A DNA stretch of 64,000 nt from Darksidea phi (lineage: Eukaryota > Ascomycota > Dothideomycetes > Pleosporales > Lentitheciaceae), in contig JASJFT010000012.1 of NCBI GenBank assembly GCA_030770425.1, positions 186,001 through 250,000 of the forward strand, in the 5' to 3' direction. The notes under the pieces were generated by a model that saw nothing but the letters and a program-made list of their open reading frames with translations, was not told where the DNA came from and did no database searches. This document shows, one piece after another, positions 1-13,322 of the stretch (position 1 is the first letter of the stretch; every line of letters starts with the position of its first letter). The position numbers were made by a program, and so were the translations under genes.

Positions 1-58
1 GTAACCGTCTCGTTCACTGCGCTCGGCATCGAGGTCGCCATGCACAGCTGACATACAG

Positions 59-498
59 CACGCAGTGTCACAGAGACGACTATCGTTTCCGTTATCCGCG
101 AGATACGACGAGCTATTGCCCAAGTTGATAATAAATGGATACAGAACCATCTCGCCTTCTTCAAATCACTCGAGCAGATCAAGGATACGGAATGCGCCCT
201 CGGCTTTCGCTTTGGCCGCGACATTTACGTTACATCTTGGATGAACTTCGCCGCCGATATCCAATGGAACATCCCCGGCACAGACCTGGATGCGCAGTCT
301 CTAGATGGACGCGCCGATTACATACGACGAACGTACTTTGCCTCGGATGGCGGCATGATGATTATGCCACGACGCCGCACCCTCGTCAACGGTGAGGAAG
401 CGCCATACGAAATTATGGTCCGTCTTGCGAAAGTTGACATGGACACGCTATTGGAGGACGAGCATGGCCTTCGCCACTGGTGCAAAGACGTCATCTAG
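59..498 (+). CDS. BAHD-type acyltransferase (trichothecene 3-O-acetyltransferase-like), C-terminal exon, 5' truncated
   Basis: This is the last exon of a gene that begins before the window. Bases 1-58 read as the end of an intron: GTAACC at base 1, a GCTGAC branch site at 47-52 and CAG at 56-58. The open frame then runs to TAG at 496-498. The residues ending TSWMNFAADIQW followed by MMIMPRRR and then APYEIMVRL resemble the C-terminal lobe of fungal BAHD/transferase-family enzymes, which move acyl groups from acyl-CoA to alcohols or amines. The catalytic HxxxD motif would lie upstream, outside the window. The substrate cannot be inferred. Confidence is moderate because only about 146 residues are visible. 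Confidence 0.6.
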
Positions 499-2219
499 GC
501 TCTCGGCAGATACGACAGTGGCAGCGCGGCATGCTTGGGGAAATGCCGTGGATCTCCTCGAGAATTACGTATATACATCCGTTTTGGAGTCCCGGACCCT
601 GTATATGAACCGGACTGGGTGCGTATCTGCGTAACGGTGGCTGCACGGCATTCTCGAGCGTTTTCTAGGGGCATATGCATCTAGGAGGGAATGGGTTTCT
701 TTTCCGTTTTGGGTTTGGACATCTAATATCCTGTACAACTAGTTGGATTTTGAGGGATTTTGGGGGTTTTTCGGTTGCTATTTAAAAAATGGTGGTGGGA
801 GGATTGTAACATGATGAAGCGCTGCATACATCTATGATGCCTAGACCTCTCGATGATAGATAAGGTCAGCAGCGATTGTGTAGCGAAACGTATGCACGTT
901 GCACAGACCCTGCTTACAGACCTCGGATGACCGTCCCCATTTGTGGCCCTGGTTACGCCTCTTTCCCGTCCCATCAAAACCTTCTCTCTCCCGGCACACC
1001 GGCTCAATGCACCAAATTCGACATCTTTCCGCATTAGACGACAACTGCACCTGCCGAGGCTACAACTTCACATCGGACGATTCTCTATAACATGGCTGAG
1101 CTATTTTGCAGCTCACTGCTGTTTTGGCTCTCTTGGCCTCCACATGTGGTATGTCAGACTACCGATCACCTCAAGCCACATTACGGTGCTGCTGCAACGC
1201 TACAGGCCGAGCGCATCAGCCATGTGGTTAAACTTGGCAAGCACCTTGGGTTGCGGCCAGCGCGGTATCGTCTCGGACTGACCCAGGCAAAAAGCAATTT
1301 CAAAAAATAGATAGGCGGGGAGTTGGAATCACAAGATGGCAGAGGATGTTAATGACGAGGTGAACCCCTGGGCTTACCATCTACACAGGGCCATGTCCGG
1401 CAAGTGCCCTGCAAGGACACTACTCAGCTCCGTATGACGACTGGATGCCCGTCACGGACTTCTCTACGCTTATGAATAGTTGCTCTAGATTCGCTAGCAA
1501 GGCCTCGAACAGCAAAAGCAACACGGTGCCTCGGATCCTCGAACTACAAAATCATTGGTTGCTACGCTGAAAGCGAGATTGGCCACGGCAGCAACCACCC
1601 GCAGGCTCGAAACAGTTTGCCTGATGGGATCCGGTGAGGAATAAATTTGGAATTCGTAGGCGACGCCCTGATGGCGAGCAAAAGGGAGCACGGCCCGAAT
1701 ACCCTTGCATGCTGCACGTCACCACTGCTGAGTTTTTTCGGCCCACGCCACGTGTAACCGTTTGCAAACTTAATGTAAGGCTGAAACGTATCGTGTAGCC
1801 GAGCTTGCAGATCGTCATCCTACAATTACTAGTACCAAACCAGCTATACGGCAAGCCGAGCACGAGAATCACGGCCCGCAGACGTTCGTTCCACAGAGCC
1901 GGAATCAAAAGATGCCTCAGTCATTGCAGGGCATTACCGAAGACGACATCAGGCCGAGAGACGGCTATGTGGGCATGGAGAATGAATACATGCTGTTCGA
2001 TCACCGCCAAGTGCCTCCCTCCGATTGCTGTCGAGGTATGCTGAAGACACTGATGAGACAGATACGCTGATGAGGCGCGGTCATCCCGCTCTGGTTCGCG
2101 ACTCATTGACCTCTGCCGCGAACAACCAATGCGCTACTGCACCGCCAGACGCCAGTTAAGCGACCGCGACTCCGCCCCGTCCGCCGAGCCTGAGGTGCAA
2201 GTGCTCGTTTAGCCTACAG

Positions 2220-2266
2220 CCCATGGACGGGTTCTGCTGCGGCCCATGGGTGAATTCTGCTGCGGC
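2220..2266. repeat. Two-copy tandem repeat, ~23 bp unit
   Basis: Two adjacent copies share the pattern CCCATGG followed by TTCTGCTGCGG, with a few changes in the middle. It is non-coding as far as can be seen. Confidence 0.6.
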
Positions 2267-3337
2267 TCGTCACCACCCTTGCGTTGCATTTTATGGGCGA
2301 GTGCATGTACGACCTTTGCCAAAGTAGTCAAGAGACTGTCTCGAGCGACGGTCCTAGGCCAACGCCGGAGCTACACAGCACGAATAGTGGGTTGAGCATT
2401 TTGTGTGTTACGTTGGCGGCCAGTGATATTAACGTATGTAGCAGGGTGACGGGTGGACATACTTGGGATGTGGAAGCGGGCTCACGGGCGGGAAGTGTCG
2501 AGTATGTACGTACTACCGGTATCTATTGCCTTTCTGCGGTCCGTTTCCGCTGGAAATGCTAACTACTTTCAGCTACTTATCGGAAGTAAGAGTGCACGGT
2601 GACAAATTGAATGATCACATACGAGTCATAGATTACTTCATGAAGAAAATCATAGCGGCGGTCGAACCCTCTACCTAAGACCCAGATCCTGCCGATGTGC
2701 TCTTCCAATCTTACCCGGGGAAGCGCTCGCATCGCACACCGCAGTCTGTACTCGACCTTGACTGCACCACCCCGCGCGGCAAGTCTCCAGTATGAGTGGT
2801 AGATGAGAAGCCTTGAACAACACTGAAGATTCTGCAGCACAACCTAAGCCATTCATACTCGAAGCGAATCTTCTTAACAGTTTGTTACAATGCACCCGCG
2901 TTCACTGCTAGGTCGACAAGAACATTTTTGCACCAACGACCGAGCTGCATCCCAACGTAGTGAAGCTGTTGTTTGCTTGGTTGGTGCCAGGCTATTCCCC
3001 CACTAACGCTTTATCGAGATGGCAAAGTGTACGAGGAGCTGGTTGGGTATGGGCATCGAAGCCATTCGTTCAGCAAGCCACGGTGATGGCTGTTGAACGT
3101 AACGAAGTCGTTCCAGTCCATCCATTCGACCATCGAAATTTCAACGGTCATGACAGTTATTGTCAGCTTTCGACGATCGATCCTGCTTGAGACTACTTCC
3201 CTTGTGACAGCGTCATTTCCTCTCGTGCCCGACAGAGCGTGCTTTCCTCATTCTTCGCACAAACATGCAACGCAACAACGCCAGACCCATACGCCATCAT
3301 TCCTTCGCTCCTCATTCAAACGGCCCTACAAGCTCCG

Positions 3338-3362
3338 CACTACACTACACTACACTACACTA
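3338..3362 (+). repeat. CACTA pentamer microsatellite in permease leader
   Basis: Five CACTA units end 12 bases before the permease ATG, so the repeat lies in its presumed 5' untranslated region or core promoter. Length polymorphism here could affect expression; that is inference. Confidence 0.75.
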
Positions 3363-3374
3363 TCGCTTTTTGCC

Positions 3375-5286
3375 ATGGCTGAGCCGTCAAACTCCTCAGA
3401 TATCCCCCTCGTGCCCACGACCACGCCCACATTACGAGCGAGTGGCCTCCAACCCTCAGCCACGGCTGTACAGAACGCTGCAGTAGATGGTGCAGCCGAT
3501 GTCAATACATCTCAGGTGTCGTTGGAGAACGTGCAGGAGGGCGCGCACTGGTGGTATGGGAGCTCGGATCGAGATGTGCTGGATATGCAGCGGCTGGGGA
3601 AACATCAAGAGGTTAGGAGAAGGTTTGGGTGGTGGAGCACATTTGGCTTTGCGTCTATTCATATGGTGAGGCCACTGCGCATCCCCATGTACTAGCCCTA
3701 GATACACGAGGAAAATACTGATTGGAACTGTACAAGGCAACCTGGGAGTACGTCCTCGTTTCTCTCAGCACCAGTTTAGTCAACGTCGGCCTAGCGGGCC
3801 TGTTCTGGACCTTCGTCGCCACCGTCATCTGCTACGCGTCGGTCGTGGTCAGTCTTGCAGAGATGGCAAGTATGGCTCCCACTGCAGGGGGTCAGTACTC
3901 GTGGACTAGCGAGTTTGCTCCGCCGCGGTGCCAGAGGTGGCTGAGCTATGCGTCTGGATGGATATCGTCTCTCGGATGGATTACCAGCACAGCGAGCCGC
4001 AGCTTCATCGTCGCCACCCTAGTGCAGGCTATGCTCGAAGTGCTTCATGTGGACTACGTGTTCAAAAACTGGCAGGCGACGTTGATCATGCTTCTCTTCC
4101 TGTCGTTGAATATGGAATTCAATAATCGGTGGGCTCGCATCTTACCTATGCTACAGACTGTCGCAGGCTTTGCACACGTTGGGGGCTGGGCGGCCCTATT
4201 CGTTGCACTACTGTTTTCGCGGGCAGGCCAGTACAACACACCACATGAGGTTTTCCTTCGTGTGGTGAGCCACAGCGGGTGGAACAATTTGGGGGCGGCA
4301 TGCCTGATCAGCCAAGCCAGTGTGTGAGTGTAAAGGTGTTCTGCGTCTCTTTCCGACCTTGGCTAATATGTGATAGCATCTACTGCAACCTAGGTCCGTC
4401 TCTATACGACACTGTCAACCTCCAACTGACATGTTGATTAGGATCCGATTCCGTCGTTCATATTGCCGAAGAAGTCCAGGACGCATCCCTGACTGTCCCT
4501 CGCTGTATGGTCTATTCCTACGCCGCTAACGTCTTTCTTGGCATGGGCATGCTCATGGGTATGCTCTTCTGCATCGGTCCACTCGACACAGCCATCGAAT
4601 CCGAAGCACCGTATGTGGTCCTTTTTACTAATATGCATCTCGACGGTTTGGCTTTCACCTTTGTACTTATGCTCTTCATCTTTGTCTTCCTCAGCAATAT
4701 TACCGCTTACGCATCGGCTGTCCGTCAATTCTGGGCTGTCGCCAGAGATGATGGTTTTCCTGGAAGTAAGATGGTCAAAATCATCAACAAGGATAGAAGC
4801 ACGCCCGTACACGCGGTATACGCAATATTCATCCTTGCTGGAGCACTTTGTCTCACCAACATGGGCAGTACGCTCGCTTTCAAACTCATCCATTTTTTCT
4901 GTATCCTCGCTATTCTTTCGACATACATGCTCTCCATCGGCTGTCTGATCCACCGCCGCCTTTCCTCAACCGACCTCCCGTCCACACGCTTGTCCCTCGG
5001 CCGTCTCGGCCTTCCTATCAATATTTTTGCCTTCTCCTACTGCGGCTTCATCATCGTCTTTGCGTGCTTCCCAGCCAAGCTACCAGTCACTTTAGAGAGT
5101 GCGAATTGGGCGCCGCTGGCATGGGTGGCGGCCATCCTGTTCGCGGCGGTTGTGTACTTTGCTTATGGGAAGGCCAATTACACGCCGCCTGTGAATTTCA
5201 TAATGGGCTATGGAGAAAATGGCGACAACGCGGCACAGACGCCAATGCAGGGGGTAGATCGGCTTTTTACGGATCAGATTCGGTAG
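3375..5286 (+). CDS. APC-superfamily amino acid / amine permease (GABA or choline permease type)
   Basis: Exons 3375-3665, 3737-4323, 4377-4393 and 4442-5286 give 579 residues. It is a plasma-membrane transporter of the amino acid/choline/GABA permease type with about 12 membrane segments. The conserved N-terminal GFASIHMATWEYVL stretch is rebuilt exactly across intron 1. The central HIAEEVQDAS motif is typical of this family and is restored after intron 3. The third exon is only 17 nt; together with its flanking introns it joins VIYCNLG in frame. The family pattern SLAEMASMAPTAGGQYSW (helix 2-3 region) is present. The substrate cannot be fixed from sequence. ATG 3375 was chosen because the ~70-residue hydrophilic tail before helix 1 matches the family. 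No neighbour suggests a pathway. Confidence 0.9.
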
Positions 5287-7122
5287 TATCGTTGGCAAAG
5301 GGTGGTTGCGGCTTTCCGGTGGTGGACGGGCTTGTGATAATTTCTCTGATTGGTAGCGGATCAGGAACTGAGATGGCAATGGTATAGTGCGAGGGTCGGC
5401 ATAATGCATGTCCTTGATGGCTCACAGAGAACGTTGCATAGACACGGCTATTCGTAATCGAACCCCATTCAATAAGAAGATACCTGCATCTCTAAGCGTT
5501 AGGATGGTCGGGTTCGCGGTTATACGCCTTTCATCGCCTACTTTGCGAACTCCTCCTAGTACAAGGACCCGGTAGTTGGCAAGCGGCATCCATTGAAGCG
5601 AGCTTTTGATGGGGTAGTTAAGTGTGCTCTAGGAACAGTAGAAAGTCCGTGCCGTTGCAAAATATTACGGCTGATGTTGTAGTTAGAGACGCTGGGAGGT
5701 AGAGGTGTCCGGCGAAAAGCCAACTCAGGTCTCCTAATCGTGAGGTGCAATTAGGCAACCCTTCACACATGTAACTACTTGAAGCCCAGTATGTTCGCAA
5801 CCGACGCATACTGCGTCATGCGGACAAAGCAAACCCAGGTAATTGTCTACGAGTTTCGTTGTACGTTCTTTGTGGCGTCTAGAGCCTCTTTGGAGATGTG
5901 AGACTAAACCGACGTTTCGAAGAGACGCTTTCGTGTGGATGCAGCCTGGTTATCTTTCAAATTAGGTCTAGAGATGTCATACTTTTTATTTGTAGATAGC
6001 CTACGCTTTAGAGTCATTGATGTTTCCATACTACTAAACATGTTTCGGACATCCAACTGAGGAAATAAGGGATTCCGTTTTCGGCGCATCAGTTCCGCTG
6101 GGCGGGGCGAAAAGCCATCTTGCCCAGCAAACTCGAAGGACTTCGTCTCATCGCATTCTATTTCGAGCGCTCACAATGCGTTTCTAGCTTATGTGTCGGT
6201 CCGTGCTCATCCGCCAGTCTTTCGAACGTCTTCAGCGTCGGTGTGCCAGGCCAGAGTTTAGCAGTGTGGAGCAGATTTCCTATCAGCGGGTAGTATAGGT
6301 ACAGGGGATAGAAGGAGAAACGGCTATTGTGGGGTTGAGATTCGCGGTGCTTGGATTGAGTAGAAACGCTGAAACGGCAGCGCTCGACACCGCTGACATG
6401 CCGCTCCTTTACGTTCCACAAGGCGGTGCCGCATTCAGCTCGAGAGCAGTATTGCCTTTCGGCGTGCGATTGCGCCGGGAGTGCCGAAACGCGTCTGGAT
6501 GCCAGGGACTCAAACGTCACCAGTAGTGACAGGAGTCACGCCAAGATCGACTTGTCCTAATCGAGAGCTTTAGCGCGGCCCGCGCTTCTTCGGCCGTGAG
6601 TGTCGTGTGCTCTCGTCCTGCCATGCCATCGTCACATGATCAGGCGTGTTTGGACTGCGAAGCCTGTAGCGAATCCATCTATAGTATACTGTTTCTCGTG
6701 AATGGAAAGCCTCAGTTCCAAACTGCTGCGACGTGCAATCACGCCTACAGAGCATCGACGGCGTTGCACAAAGGGGAGAGCTACGACGCCTGTTCTTGCT
6801 TCACCAAAAGAGAACGATTTGGCGGATATTCTGAGGCGGATACCAAACGACGACGCCTCACTTGTTTCACACAAACTCCAGAACGTCTCTGTTTCGACGT
6901 AGTCGGCGAATAGCAGCCCCGCACGTACTCACCTACTCGTTCCTTTGAGTAAAATTTATGAAATAGCACAAGACGAATGATTCAGCCACCGTGCATTCCC
7001 TATTAGGATCGATTCACGTCTCCAGCAGCCCAACAACCTTCCTCACCTGTTGTTTTTCTTTTTTTTTTCTTTTCTCAAAAGCGTCAAGCGCTCTCGATTT
7101 CATTACTAGGTCCCATCTCATC
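5287..7122. other. Intergenic stretch, no gene seen
   Basis: Only short, overlapping, non-conserved frames are present. A pyrimidine-rich run (about 7040-7078) just before ATG 7123 looks like the core promoter region of the transcription factor gene. Confidence 0.5.
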
Positions 7123-9406
7123 ATGTCGTACCGTGGGCGGCCTAGCAGAGGCTGTGAGCAATGCAGGAGGAAGAGAGTAAAGGTGAGTTATCTTCAGAGC
7201 CGGCCCGTTGGGTGTTCCCTTCCCTTACTTCATGTACTTTTCCTCACTACTATGCCTGCCTTGCTATTGGCCAATGTAGGCGACGGCGCGCGCTTATTGT
7301 GATGAACAGTGCGATGAAACGAAACCTGTTTGCTCTCGCTGCTCCAAAGCAGGCCATAAGTGCGCGTATCGAGATCAGTCAGACCTGCTGTTCCGCAATC
7401 AGACTGCATTCGCCGCACAGAAAGCAGAAGACTCGTGGCGAAAAAGATCGAAACTACGCCAGCGGGCTGGCAAAGAGCCCAATCAATCGTCTTTACTCCC
7501 ACATGAAAAATGCCAAGCGCCCACCCGGGAGGAATCAGGAGCGTATCAACTTGCATCTATGCTGGAATCCAACGAAACCTCAATACCCCCCCGAGTCTGG
7601 GCCAATCTTCGCCGTTTAGCGTATGAACGCTTTGTCTACGACTTCGTTGTTTTCGAGAGGCCAAATCGACCACCAGAGGCAGTGTGCGACGCAGCATGGG
7701 ATTTCATCCCAACTCTGTATCACAGGGCCCCAGAGGAATCTTGTTTAGTAGCAATTGTCGATGCGGTTGCTTACGCCAACTTCGCCAACAGACGCGACGT
7801 CCCACAAGCTCTAGCGCTAGCCGAAGGATGCTTGGGCAAGGCCATCAAGCTACTTCGGGAAGCTATCGCCGACATAAAGCAGGCGCCAACGGATGAGGTT
7901 CTCTGTACTGCCTATTTGATAGGTGTCTACGGCAACCTCACCATCAACAAGATTGGATCGGACCTTACAGAGAGTGTAAATATAGGAGTACACGCGCTAT
8001 TGCAACTACGGTCCATGGACGAGTTGTTCGCCAATTCGACTTCCGCCCGTCTATACGAGGTATCTTTTACCCCATATGGTAAACACCGCATTTCATATTG
8101 TTCGTTAACCAGGTCGCAGCTGATCCATTGGCAACAGCTGATCGGCACCTTGAAGGCTGGGAAGGCCCCACCGTTTCCAATCGAAAATATTGTCATTACA
8201 AGACAGTGTCAGCCTAGCTTCTACAGCACGCCAGGCAACAATTTCGTCAAGTTGATACACAAAGGAGGGCAGTTACACGCTAAATGGCACGAGGCCAAGC
8301 GCAGCTCGGTACCACCTACCAGTCGTGGCGATCTTCAAGAATTACTGCAAACTGCACTTGACTTGGATGCCGAGTTCCAAGTCTGGGAAAGTACCGTTCC
8401 CCAGGAGCTACGATATCAGATAGAGCGCAACACGTTCGATGTTCGATGTACATACGACTCAAAGTGGCGTAACCTGGTTCTGGGAAGCCGGGGTGCCCCG
8501 GAAGAAATCCATACTTACACGACCTTGAGAAGATGCTGGATGTGGATGTTCTACCGCACGAGCCGCATGATTCTGCTCCGGGACTTGCTGGAGATCTTAA
8601 ACTGGATGCTCAAGCTGCCTGAACCTTGTCAGCTTCCCAGCGATCCAACAGTCATTTCCAACAGATCAGCATCCAGGCCGCTCGACAACGTAGGGTTGCA
8701 GGTACACCATTCTTTTGCTACGATGCATCTGGCGAGCGTCATCGAGAAGAGTTGTTCTGCAGTACTGGGACACTTTACGGTTCCCATCTACGGAAAGTCA
8801 GATCACGACGTGGTTGGACTAAGAGGTTTCTGCATGTTATGGTCTCTTGGGATTACGGACTCTGTGCTCAAGGCAGGCTTTGTACCAGACGCGCCCGCCC
8901 CTCCCAGCCCGCCAAGAAGCGAAGTATCACCGCATTCATCACACGCTTCGATGGCTGGGTTCGATACGCCGGCTCCATCGCCTGGCTTTTTCAGAATGCC
9001 GCCGCAGGACATGCATCCATATTACCACACTCCACCTGTCCAGACTCCGCAAACGAATGAATTTCCCTCCCTACCTTCTGCACCGACTCTAGCTCAAAAA
9101 ACCACCCCGCCGGGGACAAGCTTGACTTCTGCTGCTACGCCTCCGACTAGACCATCAAACTCTCTTGGTCACGTTTTCGATAGCTCACCACCCCATCCAT
9201 TCGACCGTCCTACACCTCTCCCACCTCTCGACTTCACCATCACCGAAACTGCGTATATCGACATAGCCGCTCGCCGGGAATGGCTTAACTGCCTTCTTTA
9301 CTATATCGCCACCGAGCTTGGTATCAAGAAAGCGATTTCGGTACCGGCTAGCGAGGGCTACCTCGAATTGTGCAAGACCCGAGTCGAGACGCTTCTTTCC
9401 CAGTGA
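7123..9406 (+). CDS. Zn2Cys6 fungal transcription factor (DUF3468 / fungal TF domain 2 type)
   Basis: Exons 7123-7182, 7310-8059 and 8120-9406 give 698 residues. The zinc cluster is split by intron 1 (7183-7309). Splicing to the acceptor GATGAACAG restores CEQCRRKRVKCDETKPVCSR, that is C-x2-C-x6-C-x6-C-x2-C-x6-C. An acceptor at 7279 would be in frame but would break this spacing. The stretch YRDQSDLLFRNQT after the cluster is typical of this regulator class. A second, in-frame 60-bp intron (8060-8119) is inferred because it joins LYE to LIHWQQ and has a TTAAC branch site; reading through is also open. The C-terminal third has a Pro/Ser/Thr-rich, probably disordered segment (8890-9230). It is probably a nuclear DNA-binding regulator; targets are unknown. 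Confidence 0.88.
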
Positions 9407-10079
9407 GTTCTGGCGGAAATTTTCAACATGGGCTGGAATGAAACAGACCAATTTAGCATATGGCTGAGACACCAGAGTCGACGTTTGTTTATACGGCAGT
9501 TATTGGCATCGCACAATACGTGCATTTGTGCGCTTTTCTCTTTCAATACGTTCTCTTGCACTTTACATACTTTCTCGTGTTCATTATTGCTTCAGAAGCG
9601 ATTGGGCTTTTTGCACTATTTTAACGAATATCATGACGACTTTCCTTCTTTTCTCACCAACCTTATTCGCGCTTATCTGTGATCCACCCATGATGGAAGT
9701 AGTGAATGGTTCATGAGGATGCGATTAGAAAAACATTATCGCGCATGGTTTCCCAACCATTCGTTTTAGCCAATACTGTTCAAGAGAAGGATGCAGCGCA
9801 CAAAACCGAGCTTCGTATCACGGTGGTAGTTGCATTAGACACTAGCATCCACCTCCCATTGGCCAGAGCCTCACTTACATAACCCAGCACTTCTCTAACT
9901 GCACGAGCCACTTTTCCCCAAACTTCAACACCAAGCACATCTCAAACGCAAATTCGCCATCATCCTGCTCAACACACATTTTCCGTATACAGCGTAATAC
10001 ACATCCCTTACACCCGTCCAGCTATTTGCCGCATCAAATTTTCGAAAGAGCTAGGAAGACCGGGATAGGGCGTGCGAAA
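9407..10079. other. Intergenic region between regulator and acetyltransferase
   Basis: No gene is seen. It should hold the 3' end of the transcription factor transcript and the promoter of the acetyltransferase gene. Confidence 0.5.
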
Positions 10080-11011
10080 ATGGATATCAGAGTCTTGAAG
10101 CCGGATGACATCCCGCATGTGCAGCTCGCCAATATTACGAATTTGCCCGAGAACTACTTTTGCAAGTACTATCTGTACCATGCTATGAGCTGGCCGCAGT
10201 TGAGCTATGTGGCCGTTGATGTGAGTACTGTTCCCTCGATCTTTACGGGCTGTTCGGAAGGCGTTTTCACGGGGGTTTGAATTGTGATGAGAGCGTATGA
10301 GGAAGAGTGGGATCAAGCGTGGGCAAGGGTGAGCCACGAGAGAGAGGAACCGCGCAAAAGAAGAAGAATACACGCACCGAGGCGCACGAATTGGACAACC
10401 TCTAGCCGGCCACGTGACCTCAGCATCTCTGCTCTACTCCTTCTCTCCAACAGACAAACTAACCTCCCAACCAGGTCTCCCGCCCCCCAAAAACACCCTA
10501 CGACCCCCCCAAAATAGTCGGCTATGTGCTCGCCAAAATGGAAGAAGAACCCGCCGACGGCGTCCCCCACGGCCACATAACCTCCCTCAGCGTAATGCGG
10601 ACACACCGCCGTCTCGGCCTCGCCGAAAAGCTAATGCGCCAGTCCCAGCGCGCAATGGCCGAAACTTTTGCCGCCCACTACGTCTCGCTGCACGTCCGCG
10701 TCTCCAACGTCGCCGCCCTGCACTTGTACCGCGACACGCTCGGCTTCAAGGTCGACAAGATCGAGGCCAAGTACTATGCCGATGGCGAGGATGCGTACAG
10801 TATGCGCATGGATTTGGCGGCGTTGAAGGCCGAGTTGAGGGCTGCGGAGGAGGATGGCGATGTCGAGATGAAGGATGCTGGGGATGAGGGGGAGGCGGTG
10901 GGGACCGAGGGGCAGGAGGTTGCTAAGGAAGAGAAATTGAGGAAGGTCAAGGTGGGGAGGGGGTTGGGCGTGGGCGATCTAGTGGAGAGGAATGAGGCTG
11001 CTGCTGCATAG
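10080..11011 (+). CDS. NAA10: N-terminal acetyltransferase A catalytic subunit (NAA10/Ard1 type, GNAT fold)
   Basis: Exons 10080-10220 and 10475-11011 give 225 residues. The product acetylates N-termini of nascent proteins at the ribosome together with the NAA15 auxiliary subunit (family knowledge). The start [20 protein letters not shown] and the [14 protein letters not shown] segment are near-diagnostic. The acetyl-CoA loop RRLGLA (R-x-x-G-x-A) is present, followed by [13 protein letters not shown] and [11 protein letters not shown]. The intron is unusually long for the window (254 bp) and splices YVAVD to [10 protein letters not shown] in frame. The C-terminal tail is acidic and then basic, as is common in fungal Ard1. 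It converges with the next gene. Confidence 0.95.
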
Positions 11012-11247
11012 AGGGCGTAGTAGATCGCCTTGATGATTGATCGAAATTTGGAAGGAACAGAGATACGAACACCATGATAGAGCATCATAGAAAGGTATCT
11101 TCTTCGCCAACTGGTATCAAAAGCCGTAAATGGGACTCGGTAGAGTCTAGCCGAAACGCCGTGGACTATGCAACATTGAACCTCCACATGCTGTACAGAT
11201 CTCATATCGTCATTACCGTCATCGCCGGGCTTTAGTTCAGCCCTCAA

Positions 11248-12844
11248 TCACATCAACCCCCCGAGCACAACCTTGCCGACCCCTCCAACCTCGGCCCTCA
11301 CGCCTTGCCGACACGACTCTTCAAACTCCCTCACCACATTCGCCAGTATGATCTTCCGCACCCTCGCATCCGCCTTGCTGAACAAATCTCCCACGATACT
11401 CGGCACGCCATTCCCCGCTGCCACGATACTCTCCGGTGTAGCGAGCAGAGAAAGGATCTTGGTATAGCAATCGATGAGCACGTCGCATAGTGTAGCGAAG
11501 GTGCTGAAGAAGTCTGGGTCGAAGGGTAGTGAGGGCGTCTGTAGGTACGAGTACGACTCATTCGGAAGCAGCAGATCATCACCACCGGGCCCATCAATTG
11601 CACTCATTGGCTCCCCAAGTCCGAACCCGCCCTGCCCTATTCCCATCATCAGTCCGTCAGCCGCACTACTACTCCTTCTTCCCTTGCCGGTCTTCACCCT
11701 ATTGAACATCTGCATGCCCGGTATCCTGCCTCTACTTAGACTGCTCGGCGCACTGCCATCAGCGGGGTGCATGCTTGTGTACTGTTCGAATTCAACGAGG
11801 AGAGCGTTGAGCGCTTTGAGATAGTCGGTGGGAGAGGAGGAGTTGAGGTCGAGGATGGTGGGGAGCGAGAAGCCGAGGAGGAGGTAGTGCGTTGCGCGTC
11901 GGGCGAGGTTGCGGGGTGTGAAGGAGGGTAGGCGGGTGAGGTCGTTTTTGGAGAAGAGGAGCGTGTTGAACCAATATATGCGACCTTCGTGGCTGGGCTT
12001 GTTAGCTACCAAAAGGGGGCAGAAAGTGTGCGAAAACTTACGACTTTCGGAGATAGTCCAACGTTGATATCCGCTTGGATGCCAACTCGTGTATTTGCTG
12101 GAAGATGACGTGTGGGTTCGGTCCATTCGGGATTGGTATCGGCGCTGCTGGCCCGAGGGTTCCGTTGTAGCTCATCGATGAATCCTGTCTCCTGGCCTGT
12201 TGAATTTCCTTTTGCGTGGGCGGATACCTGAGCGGCACAGCCATGGCGAAGGGCGTCTTTGGGTTATCAACGGCGCTCAAGGGCGTCTTCTCGTACCCCT
12301 GTTTGGCGCCGCCGCCGTCACCCGGTTTTACGTTCTCGGCGCTCTTCTGCTTAGTGCGTGAGAAGGTGGAGATGGAGAGGGCAGGCCGCGTGGGCGGCGC
12401 AGCGGCATTGGCCTGGGGTGGGTTTTTCTCCGGGGAGAGGGAGAGCGCCAGGGTCGCCGAGGGCGTCCTCTTGTGTGAGGACGAAGTGTTGCTCGTGTTG
12501 CCGCTAGAGTCGTTGGTGCGGAGCGAGGCGCTGCGCGAACGGTGTAGCTGGGAGCCGATGTCGCCGATGGTAGATGAAATGCTGTGTCGTGAGCCGTGCT
12601 TGCGGCGCGGCGGGGTGGTAAGCACTTTGGACGGGAAATGGAGCTCGTATTGGTTCGGCACGAGGGGGGGATTGCTCGCGGAGGGGGACGCGGGCGGTAG
12701 ATTGATGGTCGGCGGTAGCGTCGACGTGCGTGTAAGGTTCGTTGGCGTCTTAGGCGGTCTGTGACGTCCGCCGAAGAAGGAGGGCCGTCGCGAGAAGATG
12801 CCCTGGCTGGACGGGTGGGTGTGTGATGTGGAGTCGGCGTCCAT
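11248..12844 (-). CDS. Conserved fungal protein of unknown function
   Basis: Exons 12844-12042 and 11992-11248 (minus strand) give 515 residues; the intron is 49 bp with GTAAGT, GCTAAC and CAG. The N-terminal half is Ser/Thr/Pro-rich and probably disordered. From the LRKSHEGRIYWFNT junction onward it is an ordered, mostly helical region that includes RNLARRATHYLLLGFSLP. I do not recognise a named family. ATG 12844 (MDADSTSH) was chosen over an upstream in-frame ATG at 13213, because the upstream part is Arg-rich, reads poorly and would overlap the promoter shared with ECT1. Confidence 0.8.
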
Positions 12845-13322
12845 AGTGCCTGCCGGGGCCCAGGCTTGTGGATCAGGGGTCGAACGCTGCTTCCGACAGT
12901 GACGGACGGCAGCGGCAGCGCATTGCCGAGCGGTCGAGGCAATGCAGAGTCGTGATGCAATCGATGCGACTGTTGGATATATGATATATGGGCGGCGGGC
13001 GTACCACGGTGGTATAGACCACGGGCGCCCTGTTCGACGCCCGCTCTCACGCGCGCCTCTGCTGCGACGCGAGAGCCTCGGCCAGTCAGATCCCGGCGGA
13101 CGCAGGGACAGGAACAGGAACCGGACAGCCACTCGAGCCGACGCCACAGCCCCGCGCCACCCCTGTCGTCCACCACCAAGACAATCGCACGCGTCAATCG
13201 ATCTTTGCACCACGCGGCCACGTGCGACAGCCAGACCCCACAGCAGCCGCGGTCCGCTCGACCGCTCTTCCTCGTGCTTGACAGCTGGGCATCAGACGTA
13301 CCCCACCCACCGCGCGCCTGGC

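Larger units (their letters stand above)
499..3374. other. Long stretch without a convincing gene
   Basis: Short open frames occur on both strands but none shows family-like sequence, good splice structure or a consistent coding look. A small two-copy repeat lies near 2220-2266. The last ~150 bases are the pyrimidine- and CA-rich leader of the permease that follows. Confidence 0.5.

Noticed and set aside
1092..1310. Plus-strand 72-codon frame with a hydrophobic start
   Set aside because: Looks like a small secreted protein at first, but the remainder is random, there is no cysteine pattern or good start context, and it overlaps other frames of equal quality.
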